Under the pieces are notes generated by a model that made no database searches, was not told the origin of the DNA, and was given only the letters and a program-made list of their open reading frames with translations. Below are positions 46,945 to 55,749 of a stretch of 64,000 nt of DNA, piece after piece. Made by a program: the position numbers and the translations under genes. The first letter of the stretch is position 1. Each line of letters begins with the position of its first letter. The DNA is from Cellulophaga baltica (GTDB lineage Bacteria > Bacteroidota > Bacteroidia > Flavobacteriales > Flavobacteriaceae), in the NCBI RefSeq assembly GCF_900102165.1, contig NZ_FNBD01000001.1:249701-313700 (forward strand). The letters run 5' to 3'.

Positions 46945-47961
46945 CTAAGCCCTAACCTTTTGCTCCCAATCCCAAGCAGATTTCATGGCCTCATCTAAGG
47001 TAGATTCTGCTTTCCAACCTAATACATTGTTTGCTTTTTCGGTGTTCGCGTAAGCCTCTGTAATATCTCCCGATCTACGTGGTACAATTTTGTAATTTAA
47101 TTTCTTACCTGAAACCTTCTCAAAACTTTTTATCACCTCTAGAACAGTACTTCCCTTTCCGGTTCCTAAATTAAAGACTTCATAATTCTCTTTATTTTTA
47201 GCTTCAAAAAGCCTTTGTAAAGCTACCACATGCGCTTTTGCTAAATCTACCACATGAATATAATCACGCACACAAGTACCATCTGATGTAGGATAATCAT
47301 CTCCAAACACAGACAATTGATCACGTAATCCCATTCCTGTTTGCGTAATAAATGGCACTAAATTTTGAGGTACCCCAATTGGTAATTCTCCAATTTCCGT
47401 ACTTGGATGCGCTCCCATTGGATTAAAATAACGCAACGCAATTGCATTCAACGAAGGAACAACTTTACAGGTATCTGATATAATCTCTTCACCCATTTGC
47501 TTTGTATTACCATAAGGAGATTCTGCCGTTTTTACGGGTGCATCCTCTGTAATCGGCATTTTATCTGCTTGGCCATAAACCGTACAGGAAGAACTAAAAA
47601 TAAAGCTAGCCTTATCTTTTTTAGACAATTCTTTTAAAAGATAAACCAGTGTCCCTATATTGTTTTCATAGTAAAGTAAAGGCTTTTCTACACTTTCTCC
47701 GACGGCTTTAGAAGCTGCAAAATGAATTACCCCTTGAACATCTGTATGTCTTTTGAAAAAATCTTCCACCTTAGATTTCTCTTTCAAGTCTATTTTTTCA
47801 AATAAGGGTTTCTTTCCAGTTATAGCCACAATACCATCCAGTACTTTTTCTGATGAATTAGATAGATCATCAATGATTACCACTTCAAATCCTTTGTTCT
47901 GTAATTCTACAACGGTGTGCGAGCCTATAAAACCCAATCCTCCGGTAACAAGTACTTTCAT
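46945..47961 (-). CDS. galE: UDP-glucose 4-epimerase
   Basis: 338 residues, extended SDR. NAD-binding GGLGFIGSHT, the catalytic SSSCTVYG Ser and YGNTK (YxxxK), plus the family's RYFNPMGAHPSTEIGE and DYIHVVDLAKAH. It interconverts UDP-glucose and UDP-galactose in sugar-nucleotide supply. It is 57 bases downstream of the DegT aminotransferase gene and followed by a terminator, so the two may form a surface-glycan operon. Confidence 0.95.
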   Translation of the reverse strand: MKVLVTGGLGFIGSHTVVELQNKGFEVVIIDDLSNSSEKVLDGIVAITGKKPLFEKIDLKEKSKVEDFFKRHTDVQGVIHFAASKAVGESVEKPLLYYENNIGTLVYLLKELSKKDKASFIFSSSCTVYGQADKMPITEDAPVKTAESPYGNTKQMGEEIISDTCKVVPSLNAIALRYFNPMGAHPSTEIGELPIGVPQNLVPFITQTGMGLRDQLSVFGDDYPTSDGTCVRDYIHVVDLAKAHVVALQRLFEAKNKENYEVFNLGTGKGSTVLEVIKSFEKVSGKKLNYKIVPRRSGDITEAYANTEKANNVLGWKAESTLDEAMKSAWDWEQKVRA

Positions 47962-48018
47962 TTATATTTTATTTAATGATTATAATTCTATGAAATCAAA
48001 TTTACTATTAAGCTTTAT

Positions 48019-49173
48019 TTACCCATTAACAAAATCGATAACAGTCTTTGTAATAAAGCTAATCTGCTCTTCATCTAGTTCTGTATGCATTGGTAATGAG
48101 ATTACTTCTTTAACCAATTGATTGGTAACTGGGAAGTCTGCATCATTATAACGATCATCTACATATGCTTTTTGTTTGTGTAGCGGAATAGGGTAATAAA
48201 CACCACATGGAATTCCTTTTTCTGCTAAGTGCTTTACTAACTCATCGCGCTTACCATTGATAATTTTTAGGGTATATTGATGAAAAACATGACAGTCACA
48301 GGTATCGCATATGCCATCACAGCCATTTACCGTAACTGGGGTAACGATCGCCGATTCATTCTTAAATGCAGCAGAATATTTGCGAGCACTATCTCTTCTC
48401 TTTGCATTATATTGATCAAGCAACGGAAGCTTTGCACGCAATACTGCCGCTTGCAAACTATCTAAACGAGAGTTTACTCCAACCACATCATGATGATAAC
48501 GTTCATACATTCCGTGATTCACCACACCTCTTAAGTTATGCGCCAAAGCATCATCATTAGTGAAAATAGCCCCACCATCTCCGTAAGCTCCTAAATTCTT
48601 AGAAGGGAAAAAAGATGTTGCTGCTACATGACCAATACCTCCTGCTTTTTGTTTGGCACCACTTTTTGAAGTATATGTTGCACCTATAGCTTGAGCATTG
48701 TCTTCGATTACATAAAGATTGTGCTTTTCTGCAATTTCTGAGATTACATCCATATTTGCACACTGCCCAAAAAGATGAACCGGTACAATAGCTTTAGTTT
48801 TTGGTGTTATAGCACGTTCTATTGCCGCTGGGTCTATATTGAATGTATCAGGCAAGACATCTACTAAAACAGGCGTTAATTGCAATAAGGCTATTACCTC
48901 AACGGTAGCTGCAAAAGTAAAATCGGCCGTAATTACCTCATCTCCTGGCTGCAACCCAAGACCCATCATTGCTATCTGTAAGGCATCTGTTCCGTTTGCA
49001 CATGTAATAACATGCTTTACATCTAAATATTCTTCTAATTCTTTTTGAAAACTTTGCACTTCAGGACCGTTTATGAACGCTGAAGTTTCTAAAATTGTTG
49101 TAAATGAAGCATTTACTCGTTCTTTGATGGCTTCGTATTGACCGTTAAGATCAACCATTTGAATTTTTCGCAT
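48019..49173 (-). CDS. DegT/DnrJ/EryC1/StrS family sugar aminotransferase
   Basis: 384 residues. PLP-site residues typical of the family: ANGTDALQIA, DFTFAATVEV, VIEDNAQAIGATY, and the Schiff-base lysine in TSFFPSKNLGAYGDGGAIFT. The C-terminal half has an unusual cysteine cluster, C285-x3-C289-x2-C292-x-C294, just before HVFHQYTL. It transfers amino groups to UDP- or dTDP-linked keto sugars for LPS or exopolysaccharide. It precedes galE in the same orientation. The precise sugar product cannot be read from sequence. Confidence 0.9.
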   Translation of the reverse strand: MRKIQMVDLNGQYEAIKERVNASFTTILETSAFINGPEVQSFQKELEEYLDVKHVITCANGTDALQIAMMGLGLQPGDEVITADFTFAATVEVIALLQLTPVLVDVLPDTFNIDPAAIERAITPKTKAIVPVHLFGQCANMDVISEIAEKHNLYVIEDNAQAIGATYTSKSGAKQKAGGIGHVAATSFFPSKNLGAYGDGGAIFTNDDALAHNLRGVVNHGMYERYHHDVVGVNSRLDSLQAAVLRAKLPLLDQYNAKRRDSARKYSAAFKNESAIVTPVTVNGCDGICDTCDCHVFHQYTLKIINGKRDELVKHLAEKGIPCGVYYPIPLHKQKAYVDDRYNDADFPVTNQLVKEVISLPMHTELDEEQISFITKTVIDFVNG

Positions 49174-49267
49174 CTTATATCATTAGAACTGTAAAATTAC
49201 AAAAAGTCCCTAAAGCACCCAATGTATTTATATAAAGAAGCGTAATTTAGCCAAAAACTATTCTAAA

Positions 49268-50503
49268 GTGCATTTTATTTACAATTGCTCCGTTTATATT
49301 GCTGGCTTTTTCCTTAGGGTTTTGAGGCTATTTATCCCTAAGCTAAAGCTATTTGTAAATGGAAGAAAGGACGTTTTTAATATCTTAAAAAACGAATTAT
49401 CTAGAGAAACCCCAGTTATTTGGATACACACCGCATCTCTAGGAGAATTTGAGCAAGGATTGCCAGTAATAGAAGCATTAAAAAAACACTATACAGAATA
49501 TCAAATACTAGTTACTTTCTTTTCCCCTTCTGGTTACGAGGTAAAAAAGAATTCGTCCGCAGCTGATCTAATTACTTATTTACCCTTAGACACAAAACAT
49601 AATGCAGCAGCATTTATAGCAACAGTAAATCCCGTACTTAGCATATTTGTAAAATATGAGATTTGGCCTAACTATTTAAAGGAATTAGAAAAAAGAAAAA
49701 TTCCGACACTATTAGTCTCTGCTATCTTCAGTAAAAGACAAATATTCTTTAAAGGCTATGGTAGTTTTATGCGAAAAAGCTTATCCGCTTTCTCCCATTT
49801 TTTTGTTCAAGACCAAAATTCGAAAGATTTATTAGCGTCTATTGGCTTGAAGAATTCAACTATTAGCGGCGATACGCGCTTTGATCGTGTTTTAAAAATT
49901 CTAGAACAAGATAATACTTTAGACTTCATGGAGAAATTCAAGCAAGACCAGCAATGCTTTATTGCAGGTAGTTCTTGGCCCGAAGACGAAGCCATTATTG
50001 TTGACTATATAAATACCACAAACGCCAATTTAAAATTTGTTTTTGCCCCGCACACCATTAAAAAAGAAGCCATACAGAAACTAGCACACGCTATTCAAAA
50101 GAAAACTATTTTATATTCTGAATTAGCTAGTAACAATCCATCTGACTACGAAGTGCTAATTATAGATACTATTGGCATACTTACCAAAGTATATAATTAT
50201 GCTGATATTGCTTACGTAGGGGGTGGATTTGCAACAGGCCTACACAATACTTTAGAGCCTGCTGTATTTGGAATTCCTGTTTTGATTGGCCCTAAGTATT
50301 CTGGTTTTAAAGAAGCTGAAGATTTAGTTGCCCTAAAGGGTGTTATCGCTATATCTGACCAAAAAAGTTTTACCCTTGCACTTGACCAACTGGTTTCTTC
50401 TCAAAAACACTACAAGGAAACAGGAGAAATTAACACCCGTTATATTGCCAAAAGAAAAGGAGCTACGGGTTCAATTATGGATTACATCAAAACGCTGCAC
50501 TAA
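49268..50503 (+). CDS. waaA: 3-deoxy-D-manno-octulosonic acid (Kdo) transferase
   Basis: 411 residues with a GTG start and an N-terminal membrane anchor (NCSVYIAGFFLRVLRLF). GT30 landmarks: IWIHTASLGEFEQGLPVIEALK with the catalytic Glu, TFFSPSGYEV, KYEIWPNYL, GDTRFDRV, the nucleotide site FAPHTI, and YVGGGFATGLHNTLEPAVFGIP. It adds Kdo from CMP-Kdo to lipid A precursor at the inner-membrane face. Divergent from the DegT gene; together with galE and DegT this is an LPS-related neighbourhood. Confidence 0.95.
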   Translation: MHFIYNCSVYIAGFFLRVLRLFIPKLKLFVNGRKDVFNILKNELSRETPVIWIHTASLGEFEQGLPVIEALKKHYTEYQILVTFFSPSGYEVKKNSSAADLITYLPLDTKHNAAAFIATVNPVLSIFVKYEIWPNYLKELEKRKIPTLLVSAIFSKRQIFFKGYGSFMRKSLSAFSHFFVQDQNSKDLLASIGLKNSTISGDTRFDRVLKILEQDNTLDFMEKFKQDQQCFIAGSSWPEDEAIIVDYINTTNANLKFVFAPHTIKKEAIQKLAHAIQKKTILYSELASNNPSDYEVLIIDTIGILTKVYNYADIAYVGGGFATGLHNTLEPAVFGIPVLIGPKYSGFKEAEDLVALKGVIAISDQKSFTLALDQLVSSQKHYKETGEINTRYIAKRKGATGSIMDYIKTLH

Positions 50504-50557
50504 CGCTTCGTTTAAAAAGAGACCACGTACCGTTCATCGATTATCGCTAGTAATTAA

Positions 50558-50588
50558 TTGAAAATTAGCTATTTATTTGCTACATTTA
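50558..50588 (+). promoter_or_regulatory. Promoter in front of the 41-residue membrane protein
   Basis: TTG (50558-50560), 20 bases, TACATTTA (50581-50588): near-consensus TTG-N-TAnnTTTG, 17 bases before the ATG at 50606. Confidence 0.45.
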
Positions 50589-50605
50589 AGCAAAACAAGA
50601 TCATT

Positions 50606-50731
50606 ATGGAAGATGTTACGATTAGTACGAGAGTACTCAACGGATTCCTAACTCTTATGGTTGGTGTTTTAGTATGCATTCTTATAGGAGTGGTTGTTTG
50701 CTTGATTTTAACAGCACTCGGAATCCTATAA
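50606..50731 (+). CDS. Small single-pass membrane protein, 41 residues
   Basis: A short frame from ATG 50606 to TAA 50731. The N-terminus is MEDVTISTRVLNGF; residues ~14-40 form one hydrophobic helix with Cys24 and Cys32 and small residues (GVLVCILIGVVVCLILTALG), ending GIL. It has its own promoter and a terminator at 50788, so it looks like an independent gene. No family recognised; membrane insertion is inferred from composition. Short enough to be missed by length cut-offs. Confidence 0.55.
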   Translation: MEDVTISTRVLNGFLTLMVGVLVCILIGVVVCLILTALGIL

Positions 50732-50787
50732 AAAATACTACTACAAATATGAATTATACACCTACTTAAAACTATTGAAAATTTACC

Positions 50788-50817
50788 TAAAAGCCCTTTT
50801 TCGGGGCTTTTTTTTAT
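50788..50817 (+). terminator. Terminator of the small membrane protein gene
   Basis: Arms AAAAGCCC and GGGCTTTT around a T-rich loop, with a run of about eight T. It supports transcription of the small frame before it. Confidence 0.85.
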
Positions 50818-50884
50818 TTTGCAAAAAATGTGTTTATCTTTAGATTACATAATCATACAATAACACCTCAATAAAACTAACTTC

Positions 50885-51382
50885 ATGCTAAAAAAAATAC
50901 TAATTGGCCTTGGGCTAATCTTTGTAGTGCTTCAGTTTTTTCGTCCAGAAAAGAACACTTCCAACGATATGACACATGATATTTCTACGGCCTATGAAAT
51001 TCCCGAAGATGTAAATCACTTGCTAAAAGTATCCTGTAATGATTGCCATTCTAACAATACCGAATACCCTTGGTATGCAAACGTTCAACCCGTAGCATGG
51101 TGGTTAAATGATCATGTAGCGGATGGAAAAAGACATCTAAACTTCTCAACATTTACCAAGCTGCCTATAGCCGTTCAAAACCACAAATTAGAGGAAACCA
51201 TAGAAATGGTAGAAGAAAAAGAAATGCCATTAGCCTCTTACACTAATTTTGGTTTACACTCGGAAGCCAATTTAACTGATGAGCAACGTGAAAAAATTAT
51301 TCATTGGGCAAAAGCACAAATGGATGTTTTAAAGAATAATTATCCTGCAGATAGTTTAATCATGAAACGTAGAAAGAAGTAG
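50885..51382 (+). CDS. Haem-binding domain protein
   Basis: 165 residues. An uncleaved-looking N-terminal hydrophobic helix (LIGLGLIFVVLQFF) anchors a soluble domain with one c-type haem site C51-N-D-C-H55 and the conserved NNTEYPWYANVQPVAWWLNDHV segment, then EKEMPLASYT and a final helix. This is the Haem_bd domain (PF14376) found in Bacteroidota. Probably a periplasmic electron carrier; partner unknown. Ended by a terminator shared with the convergent symporter gene. Confidence 0.85.
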   Translation: MLKKILIGLGLIFVVLQFFRPEKNTSNDMTHDISTAYEIPEDVNHLLKVSCNDCHSNNTEYPWYANVQPVAWWLNDHVADGKRHLNFSTFTKLPIAVQNHKLEETIEMVEEKEMPLASYTNFGLHSEANLTDEQREKIIHWAKAQMDVLKNNYPADSLIMKRRKK

Positions 51383-51403
51383 GTGTTTGTATACTTATAA
51401 ATT

Positions 51404-51440
51404 TAAAAATCCCACACCATACCAGTGTGGGATTTTAAAT
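51404..51440. terminator. Bidirectional terminator between the haem-binding gene and the PUL
   Basis: Arms AAAATCCCACAC and GTGTGGGATTTT around a short loop. It ends the polysaccharide locus on the minus strand. Confidence 0.8.
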
Positions 51441-51463
51441 TAACTCCACTCAACCGTACGTCT

Positions 51464-53101
51464 CTAATAAAACAATCCGTACATAACAAAACAGGCTATA
51501 ACTAACAAAATAGCTTGTACTCTAAAATTCTTATACCAAACTATCCCTTTTAATTCTTTGGTTTCGTCTATCCAAATTTGCTTTGTCCACGTATTTTCTG
51601 CAACCTTATCTGCAGGTGGTGGCGCAGTTGCTAAACTAACAACTACAGAAACAACCAAACTTATAATTAGTAACACAGGCGCTAATAGCAAAAAGTGAAT
51701 ATCTATTTTAACGCCTAATATATATTTTAACGTCATGATTGTTGCTGCAACAGCTAAACCCGCCATAAGACCACTAAAAGCGCCTTTAGCATTGGCTCTC
51801 TTCCAGAACAAACCAATAAAAAATGTACCTACAATGGGCGGTGCTAAATAAGAAACTATTTCTTGGTAATACGCAATAAGCGAATCAAACCTTTGAATAT
51901 ATGGAGCCCAAATTACGGCAATAATTAAAGTCACTATTGCTGTAATTTTACCCACTCTTACCTTTTTAGCGCTAGTCGCATTTTTATCTATTTTACTATA
52001 AAAATCCATAGTAAACAAAGTTGACACAGAACTAAGCGTTGCACTTAAAGTAGATGTTAACGCAGAAATCATTGCCGACAAAATAATACCAATAAGGCCC
52101 ACGGGCAATAACTTAACAATAAGCCTTGGGTACACCTGATCTGTATTTATACCGTATTTTTCTTTTAAATCGATGCCACTTATTAATTCATGCGGCAAAT
52201 TCTCTACTCCAAAAAGGTTTATGCCACGAGCGATTAATCCCGGAATTATAAAAATAAACAAGGTAAATAGAAACAAAAACCCCACTAACAAGACACCTTT
52301 TCTTCCGTGGTCTATAGATTTTGCAGACAATACACGTTGTACCATAACTTGATTGTTAGCCCAAAAGTAAAAACCTAGAATAGGTATACCAACCCACATT
52401 CCTAGCCAAGGCACTGTTGGGTCGTCTAGAGGTCTGGTTAATTTTAACCAAACGCCATCATTAAATTTATCTACAAAAGATTCCCATCCGCCAATATTAC
52501 TAATAGCGTAGAACGATAAGATTGAAGAACCAATAATTAGAACAGCGGCTTGTATCATATCTGCATTAATGGCAGATGATAACCCGCCAATAATAGTATA
52601 ACTACCAGCAACGGCAGCCATCCCTATAATAATCCAGATAATTTCTACTTCCGGAAAAATCATTTTAATAATTAGCGCGCCAGTATATAATGTTGCCGCT
52701 GCATCTAAAAAAACGTTTCCTATAATGGTTATAAAAGAGAAGTAGGTTCTGGACTTACCATCAAACCTACGCTCTAAAAATTCTGGCATTGTAAAAATTC
52801 CAGATTTAATATAGAATGGAAGAAAGAACATTGCAAAAAAGACCATTATTAAAACCGATATCCAGTTGTAATTAAATACGGCAATACCACTGATGAATCC
52901 TTCTCCAGAATGCCCCATTAAGGTAGAACTAGACACACTAGCGGCAAATAATGACAACCCAACCATAGGCCAAGTTAAATTTCTACCAGCTAAAAAATAG
53001 TCGTCAGAATTAGTACTTTTTCCGTTTTTTAAAGCCCACCAAATAATAAAAACAATGTAGAGAACTAGAACGGTAAGATCTATATAACTTAAGTTACTCA
53101 T
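51464..53101 (-). CDS. Sodium:solute symporter (SSS/SGLT family)
   Basis: 545 residues with about 14 membrane helices. Opening helix YIDLTVLVLYIVFIIWWALK and the conserved NSDDYFLAGRNLTWPMVGLSLFAASVSSSTLMGHSGEGF of the SGLT branch, with the sodium-site Ser/Thr of the fifth core segment. It probably takes up the mono- or oligosaccharide released by this locus with sodium. Last gene of the locus, starting 3 bases after the GH-A gene stop, so co-translated with it. No phosphotransferase or kinase is adjacent. Confidence 0.92.
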   Translation of the reverse strand: MSNLSYIDLTVLVLYIVFIIWWALKNGKSTNSDDYFLAGRNLTWPMVGLSLFAASVSSSTLMGHSGEGFISGIAVFNYNWISVLIMVFFAMFFLPFYIKSGIFTMPEFLERRFDGKSRTYFSFITIIGNVFLDAAATLYTGALIIKMIFPEVEIIWIIIGMAAVAGSYTIIGGLSSAINADMIQAAVLIIGSSILSFYAISNIGGWESFVDKFNDGVWLKLTRPLDDPTVPWLGMWVGIPILGFYFWANNQVMVQRVLSAKSIDHGRKGVLLVGFLFLFTLFIFIIPGLIARGINLFGVENLPHELISGIDLKEKYGINTDQVYPRLIVKLLPVGLIGIILSAMISALTSTLSATLSSVSTLFTMDFYSKIDKNATSAKKVRVGKITAIVTLIIAVIWAPYIQRFDSLIAYYQEIVSYLAPPIVGTFFIGLFWKRANAKGAFSGLMAGLAVAATIMTLKYILGVKIDIHFLLLAPVLLIISLVVSVVVSLATAPPPADKVAENTWTKQIWIDETKELKGIVWYKNFRVQAILLVIACFVMYGLFY

Positions 53102-53104
53102 AAT

Positions 53105-54649
53105 TTAATAGTTGTAGGTTGTGTAAAGTAATACGCTTTTTGCAGGAATAGTAATTTGTTCTGATTTTGACATAAAACTTAAATTATTTTGTACCGCTTT
53201 AGGAAAATTGTTGCTATCTACAGGTCTATTGTTTTCACTGTATATAAATTTTTTAAAGCTTTTGTTTTTTAAGTTTTCTGTGTCTAAAGCAAAAGTTGCT
53301 TCTTTATCACTATTATTAACCACAGAAAAAGTAACGTGATTTGCTGTAGACCAGCCAGAAACCATACGTACTTTATGTATATCTAATCCGGTAGTTTTTA
53401 CAATTTTCATATCGTTTGTAAAATACCTTGTTAAAATAGACCACGTATAAAACCAAGGCCTTATGTCTTCTTCTTTGGCATCACCAGTTAGTTCTTTGCC
53501 AAGAATATTCCACATTCCCCATTTTTTAAGTTGATTTTTTTTTCCGGTATCACCATTGGTATGCATGGCATCATCTAACCCCCAAGCAATAACAGCATCA
53601 AAACCACTATTCATAGACTGTATTAGAACATCTGCCATATCTACACCATAGTCATAATCATAAATTGATAATTGACTATCTGGACTTGCAAACGGATCTG
53701 CTTCGTACCTTTTTATATTGTCGTCTACGTATTTTTCAAACCCTATTTCTCCTAAAATAAAAGGCTTTCTAGCAACGCTATCAGCAAAAGATATCATAGA
53801 CGTGTAGTGTTTTTCAAAATCACCAGAACGCACAAATTCTTTAGTAGGATAATCGTGCACATCGTAAGCAGCAAGAACATCGCTTAATTGCAAAACAGAT
53901 TCCTTGGCCCACTCTGCACCAGTATACTTAGATTTATCATTGTTAAATGGCGTAGCATCTGGACCTATTACGTGCACAGGTGTTTTAAGTTTTTTAGATA
54001 CAAATGCACTATCTAACTTTTTAACTCCAAGTTTCCACTCGTCCCAATTGCCATCTATAGAAGACCAATAACCATTAGGCTCGTTTACTAAATTGTAATA
54101 TTTAATACAGCTATAGCCCTTTTTGTTTATTAGATAATCTACGTGTTGTGCAATGCTATTTAGCCATTTTGGATCTGTAGCACCGGTAAAAGTATTTTGC
54201 ATTTTCAGGTCTGTATCATGCACTTTGTAAGGTTGCCCCCATTCACCAAGAATAACTTTTACGCCGTTTTCTTGGCAATAGTCCAGCAGCTTGTATAAAG
54301 CGTGCATTTCCTGATTTTCAAAATTTAGTATAGGTTCCCCATTTGTATCTACACCTTCTAGATACCTCCAATTTGCTTGGTCTAGTACACGTACTATTTG
54401 GGGTTTCATATAATCCAACCTTTTAAAAACAGTCTCCCATTTTTCCTCAGTCATGAGTAAGCCCCATTCTGCATCATCTGCATCTGCGTGCGGATACGCA
54501 GACCACTCCACTCCGTTGCCAATAAATTCGTCAGAGATAATGGTATTGGCTTCAATTTTAACTAATCCCTTTTTTTTTACCGTTTGGCAAGATGCTAGCG
54601 GTAAAAAAAGAAGAAGTAACATATAGTTAAATAGTTGCTTTTTAAGCAT
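53105..54649 (-). CDS. Clan GH-A glycoside hydrolase lipoprotein (downstream copy)
   Basis: 514 residues. Lipobox LASC21, followed by QTVKKKG, with no acidic export signal, so probably periplasmic. The (beta/alpha)8 barrel shows the two clan GH-A catalytic glutamates: E190 in NLVNEPNG (acid/base) and E301 in FILGEIGF (nucleophile). Other shared blocks are GEWG, GPDATPF, YDVHDYP, GVDMADVLIQSM and KKWGMWNILG; a beta-sandwich-like tail follows from about 420. It is a paralogue of the gene at 55750. The start overlaps the GH130 stop by 8 bases. It fits no GH family I can name with confidence; retaining hydrolysis of a plant, algal or yeast-type polysaccharide is inferred. Confidence 0.85.
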   Translation of the reverse strand: MLKKQLFNYMLLLLFLPLASCQTVKKKGLVKIEANTIISDEFIGNGVEWSAYPHADADDAEWGLLMTEEKWETVFKRLDYMKPQIVRVLDQANWRYLEGVDTNGEPILNFENQEMHALYKLLDYCQENGVKVILGEWGQPYKVHDTDLKMQNTFTGATDPKWLNSIAQHVDYLINKKGYSCIKYYNLVNEPNGYWSSIDGNWDEWKLGVKKLDSAFVSKKLKTPVHVIGPDATPFNNDKSKYTGAEWAKESVLQLSDVLAAYDVHDYPTKEFVRSGDFEKHYTSMISFADSVARKPFILGEIGFEKYVDDNIKRYEADPFASPDSQLSIYDYDYGVDMADVLIQSMNSGFDAVIAWGLDDAMHTNGDTGKKNQLKKWGMWNILGKELTGDAKEEDIRPWFYTWSILTRYFTNDMKIVKTTGLDIHKVRMVSGWSTANHVTFSVVNNSDKEATFALDTENLKNKSFKKFIYSENNRPVDSNNFPKAVQNNLSFMSKSEQITIPAKSVLLYTTYNY

Positions 54650-55688
54650 TTTTTAATTCGTTTAATAATTCATCAATATTACAAGTTGCAAGACCTACAT
54701 ACCTGTCTGCAGCGCCATAATATACATATAAAGTATCTTCAATAATCATATTTCCTGTTGGAAAAACACAACCCTTGTAAAAGCCATCAATTTCATAATC
54801 GTGCTCTGGTTCCATAATCCAATTGGTTAATCTAGATTTTACAATTGTTGGATCTTCTAAATCTAAAAGAGCCGCACCAACACGGTAATATCCTAGTCCG
54901 CCATTTTCTACACCATGGTATATAATTAGCCACCCGTCTTTGGTTTTTAAAGGAGGTGTACTACCGCCAATTTTTTCTTCCCAAGTGCCATTTACACCCG
55001 CTAACAATAATGTGCTTGGTTCTTCCCAAACCATTAAGTCATCAGAAAAACGAAGCCAGATAGAAGGCTTCTCGCAACCGTATTCTTCACCAATCCATTC
55101 TTTTGGCCTGTGTAGCATTGCAAATTTTCCATTTATTTTCTCAGGAAAAATAATAACATCTCTATCGTCTAAATTACTCTGAGTAATTCTACCTAAGCGT
55201 CTGTATTTTTTAAAATCTTTGGTTAAAAGTAAGCCCGAGTTTGCAATGTTATTTTTTAAAACTAAAGGTGCGTCTTTATCACAATCTGGCAATAAAATTT
55301 CATCGTGATCAAAGTTCCAGTATTGTCCTGGAGGATGAGGTCTGTAGGCGTAAGTAATGTAAAATTCGTCTCCAAATTTTACAATTCTAGGGTCTTCTAC
55401 TGCGCCCATATCAGGACCATCTACACTTGGACTAAAAGCTGGTTTGTTAGAAGTACGCGTAAAATTAATACCATCTGTGCTAGTGGCTAAACCAAAACGT
55501 ATTTGATGTTCTTTATCGTTTCCAGCAGCTCTATATAGCATATAAAATGTACCCTCTTCATACCAAACTCCAGGGTTACATACTACTAAGCTTTCCCAGT
55601 CGTTTGCTGGATTTGGACTTAAAACTGGGTTGTTTTTGTTTTTTATTAGGCGTAATAATCCTGTTTTGTTTTCTTCTACAGTATTCAT
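54642..55688 (-). CDS. GH130 glycoside phosphorylase/hydrolase
   Basis: 348 residues, five-bladed beta-propeller. GH130 landmarks: VVCNPGVWYEEGTFYMLYRA, GAVEDPR with the candidate general acid D99, DDRDVIIFPEKI, GGSTPPLKTKDGWLIIYHG and VFPTGN near the end. No signal peptide, so cytosolic. Family members phosphorolyse beta-1,4-mannosyl-glucose or mannooligosaccharides, or hydrolyse beta-1,2-mannosides; the subgroup cannot be set here. It implies a beta-manno-configured glycan as substrate of the locus. An 18-base element lies 24 bases upstream. Confidence 0.9.
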   Translation of the reverse strand: MNTVEENKTGLLRLIKNKNNPVLSPNPANDWESLVVCNPGVWYEEGTFYMLYRAAGNDKEHQIRFGLATSTDGINFTRTSNKPAFSPSVDGPDMGAVEDPRIVKFGDEFYITYAYRPHPPGQYWNFDHDEILLPDCDKDAPLVLKNNIANSGLLLTKDFKKYRRLGRITQSNLDDRDVIIFPEKINGKFAMLHRPKEWIGEEYGCEKPSIWLRFSDDLMVWEEPSTLLLAGVNGTWEEKIGGSTPPLKTKDGWLIIYHGVENGGLGYYRVGAALLDLEDPTIVKSRLTNWIMEPEHDYEIDGFYKGCVFPTGNMIIEDTLYVYYGAADRYVGLATCNIDELLNELKNA

Positions 55689-55711
55689 TCTAATTTTTAT
55701 TTCCTTATTTA

Positions 55712-55729
55712 TAAATTATGTTGATTAAT
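55712..55729 (-). repeat. 18-base element shared with the susC upstream region
   Basis: TAAATTATGTTGATTAAT on the plus strand, differing at one base from TAAATCATGTTGATTAAT at 63737-63754. Located between the upstream GH-A gene and GH130. It may be an operator for the locus regulator. Confidence 0.55.
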
Positions 55730-55749
55730 TTAGTACTTGAACTTATAGA

